Positions 13,122 through 14,636 of a DNA stretch of 14,636 bases are shown piece after piece. Origin of the DNA: an uncultured Planctomycetaceae bacterium (GTDB lineage Bacteria > Planctomycetota > Planctomycetia > Pirellulales > Pirellulaceae); the NCBI GenBank assembly GCA_903927685.1, contig CAIYOB010000892.1, positions 1-14,636 of the forward strand, read 5' to 3'. The notes under the pieces were generated by a model. That model was not told the origin of the DNA. It worked only from the letters and a program-made list of their open reading frames with translations, and made no database searches. Made by a program: the position numbers and the translations under genes. Every line of letters starts with the position of its first letter. Position 1 is the stretch's first letter.

Positions 13122-14033
13122 ATGATACTGCGCCAGCGGCGTCGAATTACTCGTGCACTTATTGCCATTCTCCTCGGGACGGCATGCATATCGGCCGTTC
13201 AAATCGCAAGGAAGGCGCTGCGAGCTAAGAGAACTGAACGCCTGGCGGTCTCCATCAAGAACTGTAGAGGAAACGTGTACTATGATTGGGAAACGGATGC
13301 CGATGGCAATGTCATGAACGAGGGACTCTTGATCCGCTGGTCGAGAACGCCGCCCGGTCCCCGTTTCCTACGGGAAGTATTCGGTGAGAATCTTTTTGCC
13401 AGGTTGACGTCCGTTGACTTTGATATGTCTCGGGCGAACTCCATGGGACTGACCCATCTTGGAGAACTGCCCGATCTCAAACACCTGACCTTTTGGTCTG
13501 GCCGATTTGGGGAGGCAGACGCTCGTCGGATTGCACCGCTTTACAATCTCGAAACTTTGCGGTTCTTTGAGATTGAGATGAGTAATGACACACTCAGAGA
13601 GATTGGTTGCTTGGGCAATCTCCGAATACTCATGCTGTCGGGCAGGGCGGTTAGCGACGACGGATTAGTACATCTTGGGACCCTGCGCCGACTAGAAGTG
13701 TTACACCTGAGCGGAACGCAGGTGACCGGAAAAGAAATTGGGAGTTTGCACGAATTATCCAGGCTGAAGACGCTGCGACTGGATTCCTCGGCCGTCGACG
13801 ACAGGTGGCTGTGCAACTTTGCGGAGCTAGTCGCCCTGCGATCCTTGTCTTTACAGTATACCCATGTGACAGACGCGGGCATCCCTGCATTGAAGCGATT
13901 GAAATTCCTTGAAGAGTTGATCCTTTGCTATTCATTTGTAACGCCGAGGGGCATTTCAGGGCTAGAGGAGGCGTTGCCCCGTTGTCACATCTACGCGAAC
14001 GATCGCCGTCCTGGTGCAATTGGAGAGGAATGA
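13122..14033 (+). CDS. Membrane-anchored leucine-rich repeat protein
   Basis: The frame opens at 13086, but I prefer the ATG at 13122 (MILRQRRRITRALIAILLGT), which gives 303 residues with a basic start and one membrane helix (about ALIAILLGTACISAVQIA). Neither start has a good Shine-Dalgarno. After a linker come NVYYDWETDADGN and PPGPRFLREVFGENLFARL, which precede the repeats in a common planctomycete LRR family. About seven repeats follow from residue 105, of the form LxxLxxLxLxxTxVTDxGL (for example LRRLEVLHLSGTQVTGKEIG and LRSLSLQYTHVTDAGIP). The predicted topology is a short cytoplasmic tail with the LRR outside. It binds proteins in most LRR families; here the partner is unknown. It follows the RHS tip by 63 bp on the same strand with similar lower GC, so an immunity or accessory role is possible but unproven. 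Confidence 0.75.
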   Translation: MILRQRRRITRALIAILLGTACISAVQIARKALRAKRTERLAVSIKNCRGNVYYDWETDADGNVMNEGLLIRWSRTPPGPRFLREVFGENLFARLTSVDFDMSRANSMGLTHLGELPDLKHLTFWSGRFGEADARRIAPLYNLETLRFFEIEMSNDTLREIGCLGNLRILMLSGRAVSDDGLVHLGTLRRLEVLHLSGTQVTGKEIGSLHELSRLKTLRLDSSAVDDRWLCNFAELVALRSLSLQYTHVTDAGIPALKRLKFLEELILCYSFVTPRGISGLEEALPRCHIYANDRRPGAIGEE

Positions 14034-14090
14034 CTTCGTCGGACTGGATCCCCAGACGCCGCGCCGGACAGGGAGCCTTCTCCTCCTCGC

Positions 14091-14119
14091 GGAAGGAAGA
14101 AAGGAAGGGAGGGAGGGAG
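14091..14119 (+). repeat. Polypurine tract
   Basis: A 29-nt run of only A and G (GGAAGGAAGAAAGG followed by GGAGGGAGGGAG) lies downstream of the LRR gene. It ends 5 nt before an ATG (14125) of a 33-codon frame that does not resemble a protein I know. The tract could act as a ribosome binding site or a slippage-prone repeat. Confidence 0.7.
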
Positions 14120-14149
14120 CAACGATGCCAGAAACCGTTATTCCGTTAC

Positions 14150-14307
14150 AAAACCACGGCCTTTGGCCGTGCGACCCGAAGAGCTTCGGAGCGATCCGGG
14201 GTGCCTGGAATCGCCATTCGGCATAGGCTCACCTTTCATGAAGGCCCGTTGGGGCAGGAAAGGAGAAACCTATGCACGAATGGCAGAACCTGTCCCATGG
14301 CAGATAA
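14150..14307 (+). mobile_element. Probable remnant of an IS200/IS605-type element (left end and transposase start)
   Basis: A perfect hairpin CACGGCC-TTT-GGCCGTG (14155-14171) is followed about 100 bp later by a strong ribosome binding site (AAAGGAG) and ATG at 14272, encoding MHEWQNLSH before a stop at 14305-14307. IS200-type transposases often begin with a short xxxxxSLSHTKW-like string and the elements have a hairpin near the left end upstream of tnpA. After codon 9 the frame enters the tandem repeat at 14299, so the transposase is lost. The match is short, so the call is tentative. An alternative is a chance small frame next to repeat debris. Confidence 0.4.
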
Positions 14308-14318
14308 ACGGGACAGGT
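14288..14318. repeat. Inverted repeat ACCTGTCCC / GGGACAGGT
   Basis: Perfect 9-nt arms at 14288-14296 and 14310-14318 with a 13-nt loop form a hairpin at the junction between the IS200-like start and the tandem repeat. The arm sequence is shared with the tandem repeat at 11658. Confidence 0.75.
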
Positions 14319-14375
14319 CCAATACTGTTCGGCCAGGGGCAGATAAACGGGACAGGTCCGATACTGTTCGGCCAG
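14299..14375. repeat. 39-bp tandem duplication
   Basis: Two copies of a 38-bp unit, beginning GGCAGATAAACGGGACAGG and ending CTGTTCGGCCAG, lie at 14299-14336 and 14338-14375, one base apart. They differ only at one A/G position. Two units with no variable spacer do not make a CRISPR array. Confidence 0.9.
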
Positions 14376-14443
14376 ACATGGCAGAAACGAGGGGCTCACC
14401 ATTGATTGAAGGGGGGTCGGGTCTCACTTGTACTCATTTGCGT

Positions 14444-14468
14444 CGCACGTGAGCACGAGCGGTTTTTT
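14444..14468 (+). terminator. Putative rho-independent terminator
   Basis: The arms 14444-14451 (CGCACGTG) and 14454-14461 (CACGAGCG) pair except for one A/A mismatch, and are followed by one G and six T. This is the expected shape on the plus strand. It would close a transcript coming from the RHS-LRR region or from the mobile-element remnant. Confidence 0.5.
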
Positions 14469-14470
14469 GA

Positions 14471-14503
14471 GGAGGTAATCGTATCGTGACGTTTTTGCCG
14501 TAG
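14471..14503 (+). other. Strong ribosome binding site before a five-codon frame
   Basis: GGAGGT at 14471-14476 is followed after 9 nt by GTG (14486) and the frame V-T-F-L-P-stop (14501-14503). It lies between the terminator and the gene start at 14550. It may be a leader peptide, the remnant of a lost gene start, or coincidence. Confidence 0.25.
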
Positions 14504-14549
14504 TCGGTGGCTGTCACCATGCTGGGCACATCTTTTGGGGTTGGATACT

Positions 14550-14636
14550 ATGAACCGTCTGTCCCGATTTTGGAAGCGTTCCCTGCGTCGGTTGGGTCTG
14601 CGGGGTAAGGACTGCCGCGGAGCGTGCACGAAGCGG
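14550..14636 (+). CDS. Start of a gene running off the window; basic planctomycete-type N-terminus
   Basis: An ATG at 14550 opens 29 codons to the window edge: MNRLSRFWKRSLRRLGLRGK, then DCRGACTKR. The strongly basic stretch with Arg-Leu and Trp repeats is like the N-termini of large planctomycete secreted proteins, which carry such a region before an ESLExRxLL-type motif. That motif would lie just outside the window. GGGG about 10 nt upstream could be a weak ribosome binding site. An alternative frame from the ATG at 14518 stops at 14605. The call rests on composition and position only. Confidence 0.4.
   Translation, partial: MNRLSRFWKRSLRRLGLRGKDCRGACTKR

Noticed and set aside
14299..14375. 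Possible CRISPR array
   Set aside because: Only two units, adjacent without variable spacers, and no cas genes.

Overview
The window looks like chromosome of a planctomycete, probably of the Pirellulales type, with high GC. The evidence is a degraded DUF1559 (prepilin-like) tail, two Tat-exported proteins with RREFL signals, a membrane-anchored leucine-rich repeat protein of the planctomycete kind, many exported carbohydrate-active enzymes, an orphan RHS tip, and a gene start at the right edge with the very basic N-terminus common in large planctomycete secreted proteins. No tRNA, rRNA, CRISPR array or phage module is visible.

Layout. Positions 1-384 have no recognised gene. Positions 385-3368 are a patchwork of broken genes: a transposase-like 5' fragment joined head-on to a Tat-exported DUF4838-like gene that carries an in-frame stop, an intact small membrane protein overlapping the DUF4838 start, a frameshifted DUF1559 tail, an unrecognised minus-strand tail, a 5'-truncated unknown plus-strand gene and a beta-sandwich-like scrap. 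Positions 3369-11539 hold four intact exported catabolic genes: a six-hairpin glycosidase-like protein (-), an exported nitrilase-glycosidase fusion (+), a Tat-exported mandelate racemase/muconate lactonizing enzyme homologue (-) and a two-domain alpha/beta-hydrolase esterase (-). Their likely common theme is extracytoplasmic processing of a decorated polysaccharide or glycoside: deacylation, backbone or side-chain cleavage, then sugar-acid chemistry. The substrate cannot be read from the sequence.

Two copies of a roughly 215-bp element made of two hairpins in inverted orientation (5313-5526 and 11703-11921) lie in the intergenic regions that bracket the fusion, racemase and esterase genes. 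Tandem repeats and GGGACAGG-containing repeats occur beside one copy and again near the right end.

Positions 12213-14033 are visibly less GC-rich. They hold an orphan RHS C-terminal module, with a cysteine-rich tail carrying an altered metzincin-like motif, followed closely by the LRR membrane protein. This arrangement resembles a polymorphic toxin module with a possible partner. Positions 14034-14550 contain repeat debris, a probable IS200-type remnant and a likely terminator. A new gene begins at 14550 and runs off the window.

The items most worth following up are the nitrilase-glycosidase fusion, the RHS tail, and the paired double-hairpin elements with their conserved mismatch.
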